Origin: Nocardioides marmoriginsengisoli
Lineage (GTDB): Bacteria > Actinomycetota > Actinomycetes > Propionibacteriales > Nocardioidaceae
DNA length: 64,000 nucleotides
Assembly: GCF_003725695.1 (NCBI RefSeq)
Contig: NZ_RJSE01000007.1
Span: 1,192,963 to 1,256,962, forward strand
Reading direction: 5' to 3'
Below the pieces are notes generated by a model. The model did not search any database and had not been told where the DNA came from. It was given only the letters and a program-made list of their open reading frames with translations. The translations under genes were made by a program, and so were the position numbers. The stretch's first letter is position 1. Each line of letters opens with the position of its first letter. Below are positions 1 through 9,044 of the stretch, piece after piece.

Positions 1-1
1 C

Positions 2-520
2 GCCTACCTTCCGCCGGACCGGAAGGCCAGGGGTGCTGTCGTCTCCTTGAGCGCACGCGAGAACCTCGCGCTCGGCGATCCCATGCGCCACTGGCGGTTC
101 CCGCGGATCCGACGCAGCAAAGAGCGCGATGACGCGCGGGCATGGTTCAAGGAGTTCGGGGTGCGGCCGCCTGACGCGCTCGAATCGGCGTTCGGCACGT
201 TCAGCGGCGGCAACCAGCAGCTCATCCTGCTGGCGAAGTGGCTACGTACCGATCCGGCCCTCCTGCTCCTTGACGAACCAACTCAGGGCGTGGACGTCGG
301 CGCCAAAGCCAGACTCCATCACCATCTGGTCGATGCGGCAGGCGCCGGAGCCGCTGTCGTTGTCGCGTCCTCAGACGCAGACGAGCTCGCAGCTCTCTGT
401 CACCGCGTGTTGATCTTTTCCGGGGGCCGCATCGTGGCGACGCTCGAAGGTGCGGACATCACGCCGCGAAACATCTCAATCCACTCTCTCGGGTCTGCCA
501 CGGAGGACACGAACTCATGA
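2..520 (+). CDS. Sugar-type ABC transporter ATPase, C-terminal part (5' end outside window)
   Basis: The reading frame is open from the first bases and ends at 520, so only about the last 172 residues are present. They match the second nucleotide-binding domain of RbsA/XylG-type two-domain ATPases: a YLPPDRK stretch just after the cut, a signature FSGGNQQ, then Walker B LLLLDEPTQGVDVGAK. The protein would energise import with the permease that follows. The last four bases (ATGA) overlap the permease start, which shows translational coupling. The first ATPase domain and the true start lie to the left. The family is secure. The substrate is not: importers of this type occur in catabolic clusters with substrates other than sugars. 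Confidence 0.9.
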   Translation, partial: AYLPPDRKARGAVVSLSARENLALGDPMRHWRFPRIRRSKERDDARAWFKEFGVRPPDALESAFGTFSGGNQQLILLAKWLRTDPALLLLDEPTQGVDVGAKARLHHHLVDAAGAGAAVVVASSDADELAALCHRVLIFSGGRIVATLEGADITPRNISIHSLGSATEDTNS

Positions 521-1584
521 CCGCTCGTAAAGGCATCAACCTTGGCCTCGACCGATTCAGTGGCCTCTACATCTGGGCCCTGTTCATCGTGGTGTTCGGA
601 ATGTGGACACCGAGCCTGTTCCTGACGCAGTCGACCATGCACTCGGTGGCTGCTCAGCAGGCGATCGTCGCGATCTTGGCGCTCGCGCTCCTGGTGCCGA
701 TGGTTTGTGGAGCTTTCGACCTCTCCGTCGGCGCCACCGTGAACCTGGCGACCGTTGTCACAGTCGTGCTCCAGACCGAGCGAGGGTGGGGTATGTGGCC
801 ATCCATCATTGCGGCGGTCGCCGTAGGCGCCCTCGTCGGCGCGCTCAACGGCTTCATCGTGGTCGGACTCAAGGTCGACTCCTTCATCGCCACGCTCGGC
901 ACGGCAACGGTCATCACCGCCGTGCAGACCATTGTCACCGGCGGGCTGCAGCCACTGCCGCCGGCCACCGAGGCCTGGAACAACCTGACGCAGCACAAGA
1001 TCGCCGGGTTTCAGATCGTGGTGCTCTACCTCGTCGTCCTGGCGTTCCTCACCTGGTGGGTCCTCGACCACACGCCGGCCGGGCGCTACCTGTACGCCGC
1101 GGGAGGAAATGCTGAGGCCGCGCGACTCACGGGGGTGCCGGTCGGCCGTTGGACCTGGATGTCGCTGATCTGGTCCGGCGCCCTCTGCGGGTTTGCGGGT
1201 GTCCTTTACGCATCGCTCTCTGGGCCTTCCTTGACCTTCGGCGCAGCGCTCCTGCTCCCTGCGTTCGCCGCAGTGTTCCTCGGCTCCACACAGATCACGC
1301 CGGGACGGTTCAACGTCTGGGGGACTCTGCTTGCGATCTACGTCCTGGCAACCGGCGTCAAGGGCTTGCAGCTCGTGACGGGGGAACAGTGGATCAACGA
1401 CATGTTCAACGGCGTCGCACTGATCGCCGCCGTCGCGTTCGCCGGCTGGCGCCAGCGCGCGCGGCTCCGCAGGCCGGCCATGTTCGATGGGGCGGATGTG
1501 GCCCCGGGGTCGCCCACTGACCCTGGTCCAAGCAACACCGCCCAGGAACTCGCGGCCCCTTCAGGCGCTTCAGCCAGGGCCTGA
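517..1584 (+). CDS. ABC transporter permease, RbsC/BPD_transp_2 family
   Basis: This 355-residue membrane protein has about eight to ten hydrophobic segments. It contains the family's conserved region around residues 60-130 (FDLSVGATVNL, then GALVGALNGFIVVGLKVDSFIATLGT). The start ATG overlaps the ATPase stop. It forms the membrane channel of the importer whose ATPase lies upstream and whose lipoprotein receptor lies downstream. The C-terminal tail of about 35 residues is hydrophilic and rich in Pro, Ser and Ala. Only one permease gene is seen, so the channel is probably a homodimer. Confidence 0.9.
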   Translation: MTARKGINLGLDRFSGLYIWALFIVVFGMWTPSLFLTQSTMHSVAAQQAIVAILALALLVPMVCGAFDLSVGATVNLATVVTVVLQTERGWGMWPSIIAAVAVGALVGALNGFIVVGLKVDSFIATLGTATVITAVQTIVTGGLQPLPPATEAWNNLTQHKIAGFQIVVLYLVVLAFLTWWVLDHTPAGRYLYAAGGNAEAARLTGVPVGRWTWMSLIWSGALCGFAGVLYASLSGPSLTFGAALLLPAFAAVFLGSTQITPGRFNVWGTLLAIYVLATGVKGLQLVTGEQWINDMFNGVALIAAVAFAGWRQRARLRRPAMFDGADVAPGSPTDPGPSNTAQELAAPSGASARA

Positions 1585-1628
1585 CCGCAGAGACACGATT
1601 TCAACAAGGCACAGCCTTGACATCAGTT

Positions 1629-1644
1629 TCTAACGTTTGTTAGA
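1629..1644. promoter_or_regulatory. Island operator 1 (TCTAAC-gttt-GTTAGA)
   Basis: A perfect 6+4+6 inverted repeat, 47 bp before the binding-protein start and after the permease stop. It is one of six copies in the first 18.3 kb, all in promoter positions. The symmetry and spacing suit a TetR-type repressor dimer. The regulator is not encoded in this window. Confidence 0.75.
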
Positions 1645-1690
1645 TTTGAAGGAACGTCGGTTTAGGCCGGCTTGAAGAAAGGCACACCCG

Positions 1691-2824
1691 ATGAAGACAA
1701 AGCGACGCTCCGCAGGAATGCTCGTTGCACTAGTGGCGACCGTGGGTCTGACCGCGACCGCATGCGGTGCCAGTGATGAGAGCAGCGGATCTAACGGCGA
1801 CACGACCAGTAGTTCTCAGCTCTCGGCCGCCGACTCGGCGACGGACGACGCGAAGAAGGAACCGACAGCCATCACGGTCACCACTCCGCTCGACAAGGCG
1901 CCGGGCTCTGGCAGTGAGACCATCGTCCTGGCGAAGTGCGACTCACCTCAGTGCCAGCAGATCGAGGAGGAGCTGGTCAAGGCGGCGGACGCCGTTGGCT
2001 GGAAGGTCAAGGCGATCCCCTTCAAGTCCGCCGACCCGGCGACGCTGGTGGCTGCGCTCAAGCAGGGCCTCGAGCAGTACGACCCGATCGCGGGTGTAGT
2101 GACCGGCAGCCCGCGAGCAGTCTGGGAGGACGCCGCCAAGGCCTACAAGGCTGCAGGCGTTCCCATCGTGGCCGGGTACGTCGGCCCGATGGAGACCGAC
2201 GACACCGTGATCGCCAACATCGGTGGAACCGAAGGCGCCATCTACGGCGAGATGCTCGCGAACTGGGTCATCTCTGACTCGAAGGGCAAGGGTAAGGCGC
2301 TCATCTACGGGGTGCCGGACTTCCCGATCCTCAAGGTGGTCGACGACTCGTTCCAGAAGACGGTCGAAGAGGGTTGTTCGGGTTGTTCAGTCACTGTCGT
2401 CAAGGGAGCCATCTCCGAAGTCATGTCGGGAGGTGCGCCCAAGGCGATCGTGTCCGCCCTCCAGCGCGACCCGTCGATCAAGTACGTCGTGACCGACTCG
2501 GGCGGCTGGGCGGTCGGCCTTCCTGCCGCTCTTGACGCGGCGGGGCTCGACGTCAAGATCGGTGCGCAGAACGGCAACTCGATCAACCTGACCGACCTCG
2601 ACGCCGGAAAGGTCAATGCGCTGACCGGTCTGGCGCTGCGCATGGGGTCTTGGTACATGGTCGACGCGATCCTGCGGCACCAGCAGGGGATGGCGATGGA
2701 CCCGGAGCAGGGAAGCCTGCCCACTCAGCTCATGACCGAGGACACGGACAACGACATCTCCGACTCCTACGACAAGCCTGCGGACTGGGCCGACCAGTTC
2801 AAGAAGCTCTGGCAGGTCAGCTAA
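1691..2824 (+). CDS. Substrate-binding lipoprotein of the ABC importer
   Basis: This 377-residue secreted protein has a positively charged N-terminus, a hydrophobic stretch and a lipobox ending at Cys25 (LTATAC). A Ser/Thr/Asp-rich linker follows before the periplasmic-binding fold. The body has the type I (RbsB-like) pattern, e.g. the GSPRAVWED and NIGGTEGAIYGEML segments. It would be anchored outside the cell membrane and deliver ligand to the upstream permease. It has its own operator-bearing promoter, separate from the transporter genes. The ligand is unknown, and the next genes are catabolic rather than sugar-related. Confidence 0.85.
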   Translation: MKTKRRSAGMLVALVATVGLTATACGASDESSGSNGDTTSSSQLSAADSATDDAKKEPTAITVTTPLDKAPGSGSETIVLAKCDSPQCQQIEEELVKAADAVGWKVKAIPFKSADPATLVAALKQGLEQYDPIAGVVTGSPRAVWEDAAKAYKAAGVPIVAGYVGPMETDDTVIANIGGTEGAIYGEMLANWVISDSKGKGKALIYGVPDFPILKVVDDSFQKTVEEGCSGCSVTVVKGAISEVMSGGAPKAIVSALQRDPSIKYVVTDSGGWAVGLPAALDAAGLDVKIGAQNGNSINLTDLDAGKVNALTGLALRMGSWYMVDAILRHQQGMAMDPEQGSLPTQLMTEDTDNDISDSYDKPADWADQFKKLWQVS

Positions 2825-2935
2825 CTCCATTGGGCCCGTGAGGGCTCACGCCCGAATGGCCGGCGGGGGTGGTTCCGCGTGGGAACCGCCCCCGCCGCGC
2901 CGTCCGCGCCGCTGGAACGAATGAAAGGAACGCGA

Positions 2936-4801
2936 GTGACCACCACCAAGCCCGAGGGGCACACCAGTCGGGTCGTGATCCGATTCGCTGGCGACTCCGG
3001 CGATGGGATGCAACTGGTCGGCGATCGCTTCAGCGCCCAATCGGCTGCGTTCGGGAACGACCTGGCGACCCTGCCGAACTTTCCAGCGGAGATCCGTGCC
3101 CCCCAGGGCACCGTTCCGGGCGTCTCGTCGTTCCAGATTCACTTCGCCGACTACGACATCCTGACGCCAGGCGATCGCCCGGACGTTCTCGTCGCGATGA
3201 ACCCGGCAGCGCTGATGGCCAACCTGGGGGACGTGGAGAAGGGATCGACCATCGTCGCGAACAGCGACGAGTTCACTACCCGGAACCTCGCCAAGGTCGG
3301 GTACGACGACAACCCGCTCACCGACGGCTCGCTGGAGTCGTACGTCGTCCACTCCGTCGCCATGACGACGATCACCCGCGCGGCTCTGGCGGACACGGGC
3401 TTGAGCAAGAAGGATGCCGACCGGTGTCGGAATCTCTTCGCGCTCGGTCTCCTTTCGTGGATGTACTCCAGGCCCATCGAGTCGACCGAGAAGTTTCTGC
3501 GATCGAAGTTCGCATCGAAGCCGGACATCGCCGATGCGAACGTGCTCGCGCTGCACACCGGGTGGAACTACGGCGAAACCACCGAGAGCATCGCTGCGGA
3601 GCTGGCCGTCGGTCCGGCAACTCTGCCGACCGGCCAGTATCGGCAGGTGAACGGCAATGCGGCGCTCGCATACGGTCTGGCGACCGCCGGCTACCTGTCG
3701 CAGCGAAGCGTCGTCCTAGGCGCGTACCCGATCACGCCTGCGAGCGACATCCTCCACAACCTTTCGCTGCTCAAGGACCTTGGGGTGGTCACGCTCCAGG
3801 TTGAGGACGAGATCGCTGGTGTGTGCACGGCGCTAGGCGCTTCGTACGGCGGGGCGCTCGGGGTCACCGCAACCTCGGGGCCCGGAATGGCGCTGAAGGC
3901 CGAGGCCATCGGATTGGGTGTGATGACCGAGCTGCCCCTCGTCGTCGTGGACGTGCAGCGCGGCGGCCCGTCGACGGGGCTCCCGACGAAGACCGAGCAG
4001 GCGGATCTCTTGATGGCCATCCACGGCCGGAATGGCGAATCGCCGGTCCCGGTCCTCGCGCCGTCCTCGCCCGCCGACTGCTTCGACATCGCGATCGAGG
4101 CCGCGACCATCGCCCTCCGGTACCGGACTCCCGTGATCATCCTTTCCGACGGCGCGGTGGCCAACGGCTCGGAACCTTGGCGTGTGCCGTCGGTCGCTGA
4201 CCTCCCGTCCATCGAGGTGAACCTGGCCGCCGCACCCAATGCCCTGGACGGATCGGGTAAACACTGGCCCTACGTCCGGGATCCCGAGACGCTCGCGCGT
4301 GATTGGGCTATCCCCGGAACGGCGGGCCTGGAGCACCGGATCGGCGGACTCGAGAAGTCAGCGGACACCGGCGAGATCTCCTACGACCCGACCAACCACG
4401 ACACCATGGTCAGGCTGCGGCAGGCAAAGGTGGACGGGGTTCTGGTACCTGACCTGGAGGTCGACGACCCCTCGGGCCAGGCCGAGATCCTCATTCTCGG
4501 ATGGGGCTCGACCTTCGGCCCGATCGGCGCCGGCGTCCGCAGGGCGCGCACGCAAGGCGTCCAGGTCGCTCGTGCTCATCTGCGTCACCTCAACCCGCTC
4601 CCGCGAAATCTGGACGCCATCGTCGGTGCGTACTCCCACGTGGTCGTGGCGGAGATGAACCTGGGTCAGCTAGCCAAGATTCTCCGGGCGCGCACGTTGT
4701 CGAGCATCGAGACGCTGAGCAAGGTAACGGGCCAGCCGTTCCTCGCCGAGGAGATCGAGAAGTACATCATCGAGTTCAGCGCGAGTCAGGAGCAGGCATG
4801 A
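2936..4801 (+). CDS. 2-oxoacid:ferredoxin oxidoreductase, alpha subunit (fused gamma-alpha, KorA-like)
   Basis: The 621-residue protein fuses the gamma domain (residues about 10-200, with RFAGDSGDGMQL near the start) to the pyrimidine-binding alpha domain (AYPITPASDI, VEDEIAGVCTALGAS, TSGPGMALKAE). This architecture is known for the oxygen-tolerant 2-oxoglutarate:ferredoxin oxidoreductase of mycobacteria. With KorB it converts a 2-oxoacid and CoA to acyl-CoA and CO2 and reduces ferredoxin. I chose GTG 2936 because GAAAGGA stands just upstream; an upstream in-frame ATG at 2879 lacks such a site. The stop overlaps the korB start. In a catabolic island the substrate may be a pathway 2-oxoacid rather than 2-oxoglutarate. 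Confidence 0.88.
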   Translation: MTTTKPEGHTSRVVIRFAGDSGDGMQLVGDRFSAQSAAFGNDLATLPNFPAEIRAPQGTVPGVSSFQIHFADYDILTPGDRPDVLVAMNPAALMANLGDVEKGSTIVANSDEFTTRNLAKVGYDDNPLTDGSLESYVVHSVAMTTITRAALADTGLSKKDADRCRNLFALGLLSWMYSRPIESTEKFLRSKFASKPDIADANVLALHTGWNYGETTESIAAELAVGPATLPTGQYRQVNGNAALAYGLATAGYLSQRSVVLGAYPITPASDILHNLSLLKDLGVVTLQVEDEIAGVCTALGASYGGALGVTATSGPGMALKAEAIGLGVMTELPLVVVDVQRGGPSTGLPTKTEQADLLMAIHGRNGESPVPVLAPSSPADCFDIAIEAATIALRYRTPVIILSDGAVANGSEPWRVPSVADLPSIEVNLAAAPNALDGSGKHWPYVRDPETLARDWAIPGTAGLEHRIGGLEKSADTGEISYDPTNHDTMVRLRQAKVDGVLVPDLEVDDPSGQAEILILGWGSTFGPIGAGVRRARTQGVQVARAHLRHLNPLPRNLDAIVGAYSHVVVAEMNLGQLAKILRARTLSSIETLSKVTGQPFLAEEIEKYIIEFSASQEQA

Positions 4802-5862
4802 CCGCCTACGACCTTGGGATCCCGACCGTATCGGGTCTGGACGGAGTCCCCACAACGGATCAACCGTCCACCCCTGCGGACTTCAAGTCGGACCAGGAAG
4901 TGCGCTGGTGCCCGGGCTGTGGTGACTACGTGGTGCTCAACACCATGCAGTCGTTCCTGCCGACGCTCGGCCTGCGACGAGAGAACATCGTCTTCGTCAG
5001 CGGCATCGGATGCTCCTCGCGGTTCCCGTACTACATGGACACCTACGGCTTCCATTCGATTCACGGCCGCGCGACAGCCATCGCTACCGGTCTTGCCGTC
5101 GAACGACCCGATCTCTCGGTCTGGGTCATCACTGGTGACGGCGACTCCCTGTCGATCGGTGGCAATCACCTGATCCACCTGCTCCGTCGAAACGTGAACG
5201 TGAAGGTTCTCCTGTTCAACAACCGGATCTATGGTTTGACCAAGGGCCAATACTCACCGACGAGCGAGGTCGGCAAGCGGACCAAGTCCAGCCCAGCAGG
5301 ATCGGTCGACCATCCGTTCAACCCGCTGGCGTTGGCTCTGGGAGCGGACGCCACGTTCGTTGGGCGAGCGCTCGACTCTGACAAGGCGGGCCTTACTGAG
5401 GTGCTTTCGGCCGCGGCGCGTCACCGCGGGTCCGCGTTCGTCGAGATCTACCAGAACTGCCCGATCTTCAACGACGGCGCGTTCGACGCCCTGAAGGACA
5501 AGCACGCATCGGCCGGGCGACTGCTCCGGCTCGGGGCCGGTCAACCGATGACCTTCGGCGCCGACGAACGCAAATACGCAGTGGTCGGCGATGGTCCAGG
5601 CGGCCTCACGATCGCCGACGCTTCGAACGTTGCGCCGGATGACGTCGTCGTGCACCAGCCCGACCACGAGCGAGCCGGCTACTCCTATGCACTCGCTCGT
5701 CTCGACGAGACCTTCCCCGAGGTAACTCCGGTGGGCATCTTCCGTGATGTGGTTCGCCCGACGTACGACGACGAGGTGAGGGCGCAGATCTCCGGACAGG
5801 CGATGTCTTCCGAACGGCTTCAGGACGTGCTCTTGGGCAAGGACAGCTGGTTGGTCGGATAG
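4798..5862 (+). CDS. 2-oxoacid:ferredoxin oxidoreductase, beta subunit (KorB-like)
   Basis: This 354-residue thiamine-diphosphate subunit has the CPGCGDY motif near residue 40, a GIGCSSR segment, and the ThDP/Mg motif starting GDGD at 113-116 and ending LLFNNRIYGLTKGQYSPT. The first ATG overlaps the korA stop (ATGA). Cysteines in CPGC and GCSS fit the single [4Fe-4S] cluster known in two-subunit enzymes. No separate delta or polyferredoxin subunit is encoded nearby. The 7Fe ferredoxin at 18302 and the 3Fe-4S ferredoxin at 10302 are candidate electron acceptors. Confidence 0.9.
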   Translation: MTAYDLGIPTVSGLDGVPTTDQPSTPADFKSDQEVRWCPGCGDYVVLNTMQSFLPTLGLRRENIVFVSGIGCSSRFPYYMDTYGFHSIHGRATAIATGLAVERPDLSVWVITGDGDSLSIGGNHLIHLLRRNVNVKVLLFNNRIYGLTKGQYSPTSEVGKRTKSSPAGSVDHPFNPLALALGADATFVGRALDSDKAGLTEVLSAAARHRGSAFVEIYQNCPIFNDGAFDALKDKHASAGRLLRLGAGQPMTFGADERKYAVVGDGPGGLTIADASNVAPDDVVVHQPDHERAGYSYALARLDETFPEVTPVGIFRDVVRPTYDDEVRAQISGQAMSSERLQDVLLGKDSWLVG

Positions 5863-5932
5863 GCCGGCGCACATCGCCAGGGCCGCGCGCCCTTGTTGAG
5901 CGCGTGGCAGTCCACGTAGTTGGAGGTTCAGC

Positions 5933-6862
5933 ATGGAGTGGAACGACGGGCTGACGGGAGCGGCTGCGTTGCAGCGCCATGCGCCTACGGTCGCGGAGCA
6001 GCTCGATCATCTCGTGGGGGCGATCGTCGCTCCGTCGGCGAGAGTCGCCATTGTTCGTCGAGCGTGCGCCGAAGCCCAGGACCTGACCCCGCTCCCGGAT
6101 CCTGCTAGCGGCGTGCCTCAACCCGAAGGCCTTTCGTCCGCATCCGAGGCCGAAGACCTGGTTCTCCTCAGGTTCGCCGAGCAGTTCAGCGTGGACGTCT
6201 CGAGCGTGGACGACGAACTACGCTCCGACCTCTGGTCTGCGCTCGAACAAGAGCCGGCGCAGGCACGAGGGGGAGTCGTGGCGATGACCTACGTCGGCGA
6301 CTTCGTGCCCCGAGTTCGCGCTGTGCTGGATCGACTGTTCGCGCCGTCCGGCGACGGCTGGCTCAGCGTCGAGGAGGTCGAGACTGAGGATGCGACGACA
6401 CTTGCCTACGAGTTCGTGCGCCGCGTGTACAACCTGAAGTCGCTCGACCCAATCCTCTCCGAGATGATCCGCCTCCGCGGCGCTCGGGCCCACAACTGCA
6501 GATTGTGCAAGTCCCTGCGATCCTTGGACGCGTTGACTGCCGGAGCGACTGAGTCCGACTTCGACTCAGTTGACGACCTCGCCGACGATCGCCTGGATCC
6601 TGCGCAGAAGGCTGCCCTTGCACTGGTGGACGCCATCATCTGGACCCCGGCCCGGGTCCCGGATGAAGTTCTCGACGCCGTACGGGCGAAGTTCGAGCCG
6701 GCCCAGGCTGTTGAGATCGTGCTGGACGTGATGCGAAACGCCTGGAACAAGACGACGGTTGCGGTCGAGCTGGACGAGCCGCATGTTGTCGGTGGTGTGG
6801 AGGTCTACCAGGCGCAGGACGACGGGAGCTTCGAGTTCGGTCTTTCCGAACCGGGTCGCTAA
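5933..6862 (+). CDS. Carboxymuconolactone decarboxylase/AhpD-like protein
   Basis: A 309-residue helical protein. The AhpD-like core is near the middle: FVRRVYNLKSLDPILSEMIRLRGARAHNCRLCKS, quoted here in parts, carries the CxxC pair (CRLC) typical of the family. The CMD fold covers peroxidase-like thiol proteins and true decarboxylases. The CxxC favours a redox or peroxidase-type role. It follows korB by 70 bp and probably ends the operon started at the first operator. A role against peroxide made near the iron-sulphur enzymes is a reasonable guess, not shown. Confidence 0.65.
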   Translation: MEWNDGLTGAAALQRHAPTVAEQLDHLVGAIVAPSARVAIVRRACAEAQDLTPLPDPASGVPQPEGLSSASEAEDLVLLRFAEQFSVDVSSVDDELRSDLWSALEQEPAQARGGVVAMTYVGDFVPRVRAVLDRLFAPSGDGWLSVEEVETEDATTLAYEFVRRVYNLKSLDPILSEMIRLRGARAHNCRLCKSLRSLDALTAGATESDFDSVDDLADDRLDPAQKAALALVDAIIWTPARVPDEVLDAVRAKFEPAQAVEIVLDVMRNAWNKTTVAVELDEPHVVGGVEVYQAQDDGSFEFGLSEPGR

Positions 6863-6978
6863 CTGAGAAGCCGGACCGCGCAGACCGAGCGGCGAGCGGA
6901 CGGAGCCAACACATTTCAGCCGGCTCACGGCCAGCCGCAGGAGTTCGCACCCTGCAGCTGGCCGACGGCGGGGCGTGT

Positions 6979-8013
6979 TCAGCTGACCCAGGACTTGAGC
7001 GTGCTGATCAGCTTGAGCGGCTCGGGCGTCGCCGGCGTGATGTTCAGGCGGGTGACACCAGCCTCCTGGAAGGCTTGAACGCGTTCGCGCACGTAGGACG
7101 CATCCCCGACCAGGGTGGTGGCCCTCAAGAAGCTCTCGGGAACTGCGGCCTCGGCTTCCTTCCGCTTCCCGGCAAGGAACAGCTCCTGGATCTGGTCGGC
7201 CTCCTCCTCGTAGCCGAGCCGGCGGAAGACGTTGTTGTAGAAGTTCTTGTCGCGTGGGCCCATGCCCCCGATGTAGAGCGCGATGCGCGGCCGCTCGGCG
7301 TTGATGATCGCCTCCGCCTCATCGCGACCGCAGATCGCGGTGGTGCCGCCCGAAACGATCTCCAGCGGACCCAAGGACGAGTCTCGATGCTCGAACCCCG
7401 CATCCAGGTCCTCGCACCAGATGTCCGCCTTCTCGGGATAGAAGAACGCCGGGAACCATCCGTCAGCGAGCTCGGCAGCCATCTGCACGTTCTTCGGCCC
7501 CAGTGCCGCGAGATAGATCGGGATCTGCTCCCGTAGCGGCGGATGGATCATCTTGAGCGGCTTCCCGAGTCCGGTGCCCTGATCGGCAGGTAGCGGGAGG
7601 GTGTAGGCCTGGCCGTCGTACCGCAGCGGCTCCCGCTTCCAGACCAGTCGGCAGATGTCGATGACCTCTCGGGTCCGTCGGAGCGGTCGGTCGTAAGGCA
7701 CCCCGTGCCAGCCTTCGATGACCTGCGGGCCCGACGTGCCAAGCCCGAGCGCGAAGCGACCGGATGAAACCATGTCGAGACCCGCCGCGGTCATCGCCGT
7801 GAGGGTCGGCGTGCGGGAGAAGATCGGAAGGATCCCGGACGCGAGTTCCGCGTGTTGGGTGTGCGCTGCGAGGAACCCAAGGATCGAGACAGCGTCGAAT
7901 CCGTAGGGCTCGGCGACCCAGATCATGTCGATCCCAGCACCCTCGAGCTGGCTCGCCTCAACGGCCGCTTCCTTGGGATCCCCGGCGTAGTTCAGGGCGG
8001 TGGAAAGTTTCAT
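6979..8013 (-). CDS. LLM-class F420-dependent oxidoreductase
   Basis: The 344-residue TIM-barrel flavin/F420 enzyme begins MKLSTALNYAGD. It shows the luciferase-like pattern: AGIDMIWVAEPYGFDAVSILG, then SGRFALGLGTSGPQVIEGWHG near residue 90, and YLAALGPKNVQMAAELADGW in the second half. Actinobacterial proteins of this kind usually use F420 for hydride transfer on ketones, imines or enones. It lies downstream of an SDR gene on the same strand, 37 bp apart, so the two form an operon from the divergent promoter at about 8.85-9.0 kb. Related enzymes occur in sterol and nitroaromatic clusters. Confidence 0.85.
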   Translation of the reverse strand: MKLSTALNYAGDPKEAAVEASQLEGAGIDMIWVAEPYGFDAVSILGFLAAHTQHAELASGILPIFSRTPTLTAMTAAGLDMVSSGRFALGLGTSGPQVIEGWHGVPYDRPLRRTREVIDICRLVWKREPLRYDGQAYTLPLPADQGTGLGKPLKMIHPPLREQIPIYLAALGPKNVQMAAELADGWFPAFFYPEKADIWCEDLDAGFEHRDSSLGPLEIVSGGTTAICGRDEAEAIINAERPRIALYIGGMGPRDKNFYNNVFRRLGYEEEADQIQELFLAGKRKEAEAAVPESFLRATTLVGDASYVRERVQAFQEAGVTRLNITPATPEPLKLISTLKSWVS

Positions 8014-8050
8014 CGTTCCTCTTCGAGGTTCTCGCGAGTGAGCAGGAGTG

Positions 8051-8815
8051 TCAGTGGAGCAACAGGCCGCCGTCGACTGCCATCGAGACGCCGGACACGT
8101 GCCGGGATTCGTCGGAGCAGAGCCACACCACGGCCGCTGCGATGTCGTCGGGATCTGCGAAGTGACCCGTGCCGGGCTCTGCCCGCATCTCTCCCTGGAT
8201 CGCAGGATTGTCGTCCATGTACTTCCGGATCATCGGAGTGTCCGTCGCCCCGGGGAGTACAGCGTTGACCCGGACGCGTCCCGAGTACTCCTTGGCGCCA
8301 CTCTTCGTCAAACCCAGCACGCCGTGCTTGGCAGCGTTGTAGGAGGCCAGGTTCGGTGTCGGTGACAGGCCGGCGATCGACGATGCGTTGACGATCGCGC
8401 CGCCACCGTTGTGCACCATGTGACGCAGCTCGGCCCGCATGGACAGGAACACGCTCGTCAGGTCCACATCGATCAGGCGGCGCCAGGTCTCGAGGGATGT
8501 TTCGTGAAACGGGGCAGGCGTACCGGTGATCCCAGCTGCGTTGAACGCCCAGTTGAGGGCGCCATACTGGGTCACGCAGAAGTCGACCATTCCGTCTGTG
8601 TCTTCCTCCCGCGTGAGATCCGCGCGCACGAACGCAGCCTCGCCTCCGGCCGCCAAGATCTCCGCGACTACCGCGTTGCCGAGGTCTTCCTGAAGGTCGG
8701 CGATCACCACCCGCGCCCCGGCTGCCGCGAACCGGACGGCGGTTGCTCGACCGATACCCGACGCACCCCCGGTCACGAGTGCTACTCGGCCGGCCGCGGA
8801 CGCCTCATGGCTCAT
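8051..8815 (-). CDS. Short-chain dehydrogenase/reductase
   Basis: A classical SDR of 254 residues. It has the Rossmann motif TGGASGIG at about 15-22, ADLQED for the cofactor adenosine, NAAG, the catalytic Ser in NASSIAG, and YNAAKHG as the YxxxK pair. The C-terminal GVSMAVDGG is typical. The Asp after the second beta strand (VIADL) suggests NAD+ rather than NADP+, which fits alcohol oxidation. The obvious partner reaction is oxidation of an alcohol produced by the divergent P450. First gene of the SDR-LLM operon. Confidence 0.9.
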   Translation of the reverse strand: MSHEASAAGRVALVTGGASGIGRATAVRFAAAGARVVIADLQEDLGNAVVAEILAAGGEAAFVRADLTREEDTDGMVDFCVTQYGALNWAFNAAGITGTPAPFHETSLETWRRLIDVDLTSVFLSMRAELRHMVHNGGGAIVNASSIAGLSPTPNLASYNAAKHGVLGLTKSGAKEYSGRVRVNAVLPGATDTPMIRKYMDDNPAIQGEMRAEPGTGHFADPDDIAAAVVWLCSDESRHVSGVSMAVDGGLLLH

Positions 8816-8858
8816 CGATACGCTCCTCTAGGTTGGCACTGGGACCACCGTCCCATTC

Positions 8859-8874
8859 ACTAACAACTGTTAGA
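8859..8874. promoter_or_regulatory. Island operator 2 (ACTAAC-aact-GTTAGA)
   Basis: The palindrome lies 44 bp before the SDR start on the minus strand, with one mismatch at the outermost base. With operator 3 it gives the SDR/P450 divergent promoter two copies, one near each start. Confidence 0.7.
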
Positions 8875-8990
8875 ACATCAAACGTAGCTAGTGGCGAGCT
8901 CGGGGTCAATGACCGGGTTCCGAAACGAGTTTGCGTGCGAATGACCCTGGTCCTGGGCGTGTTGCGCGTGTTAGCGTGGTCACATCGCAT

Positions 8991-9010
8991 TATCTAACAG
9001 GTGTTAGATA
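8991..9010. promoter_or_regulatory. Island operator 3 (TATCTAAC-aggt-GTTAGATA)
   Basis: The best copy: a perfect 8+4+8 inverted repeat, 35 bp before the P450 start. Another half-site, GTTAG, occurs about 20 bp upstream. The extension beyond the 6-bp core indicates the full motif may be TATCTAAC-n4-GTTAGATA. Confidence 0.8.
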
Positions 9011-9044
9011 CGACGCGAAGACTTGGAAGTACGGGAGTAGCGAC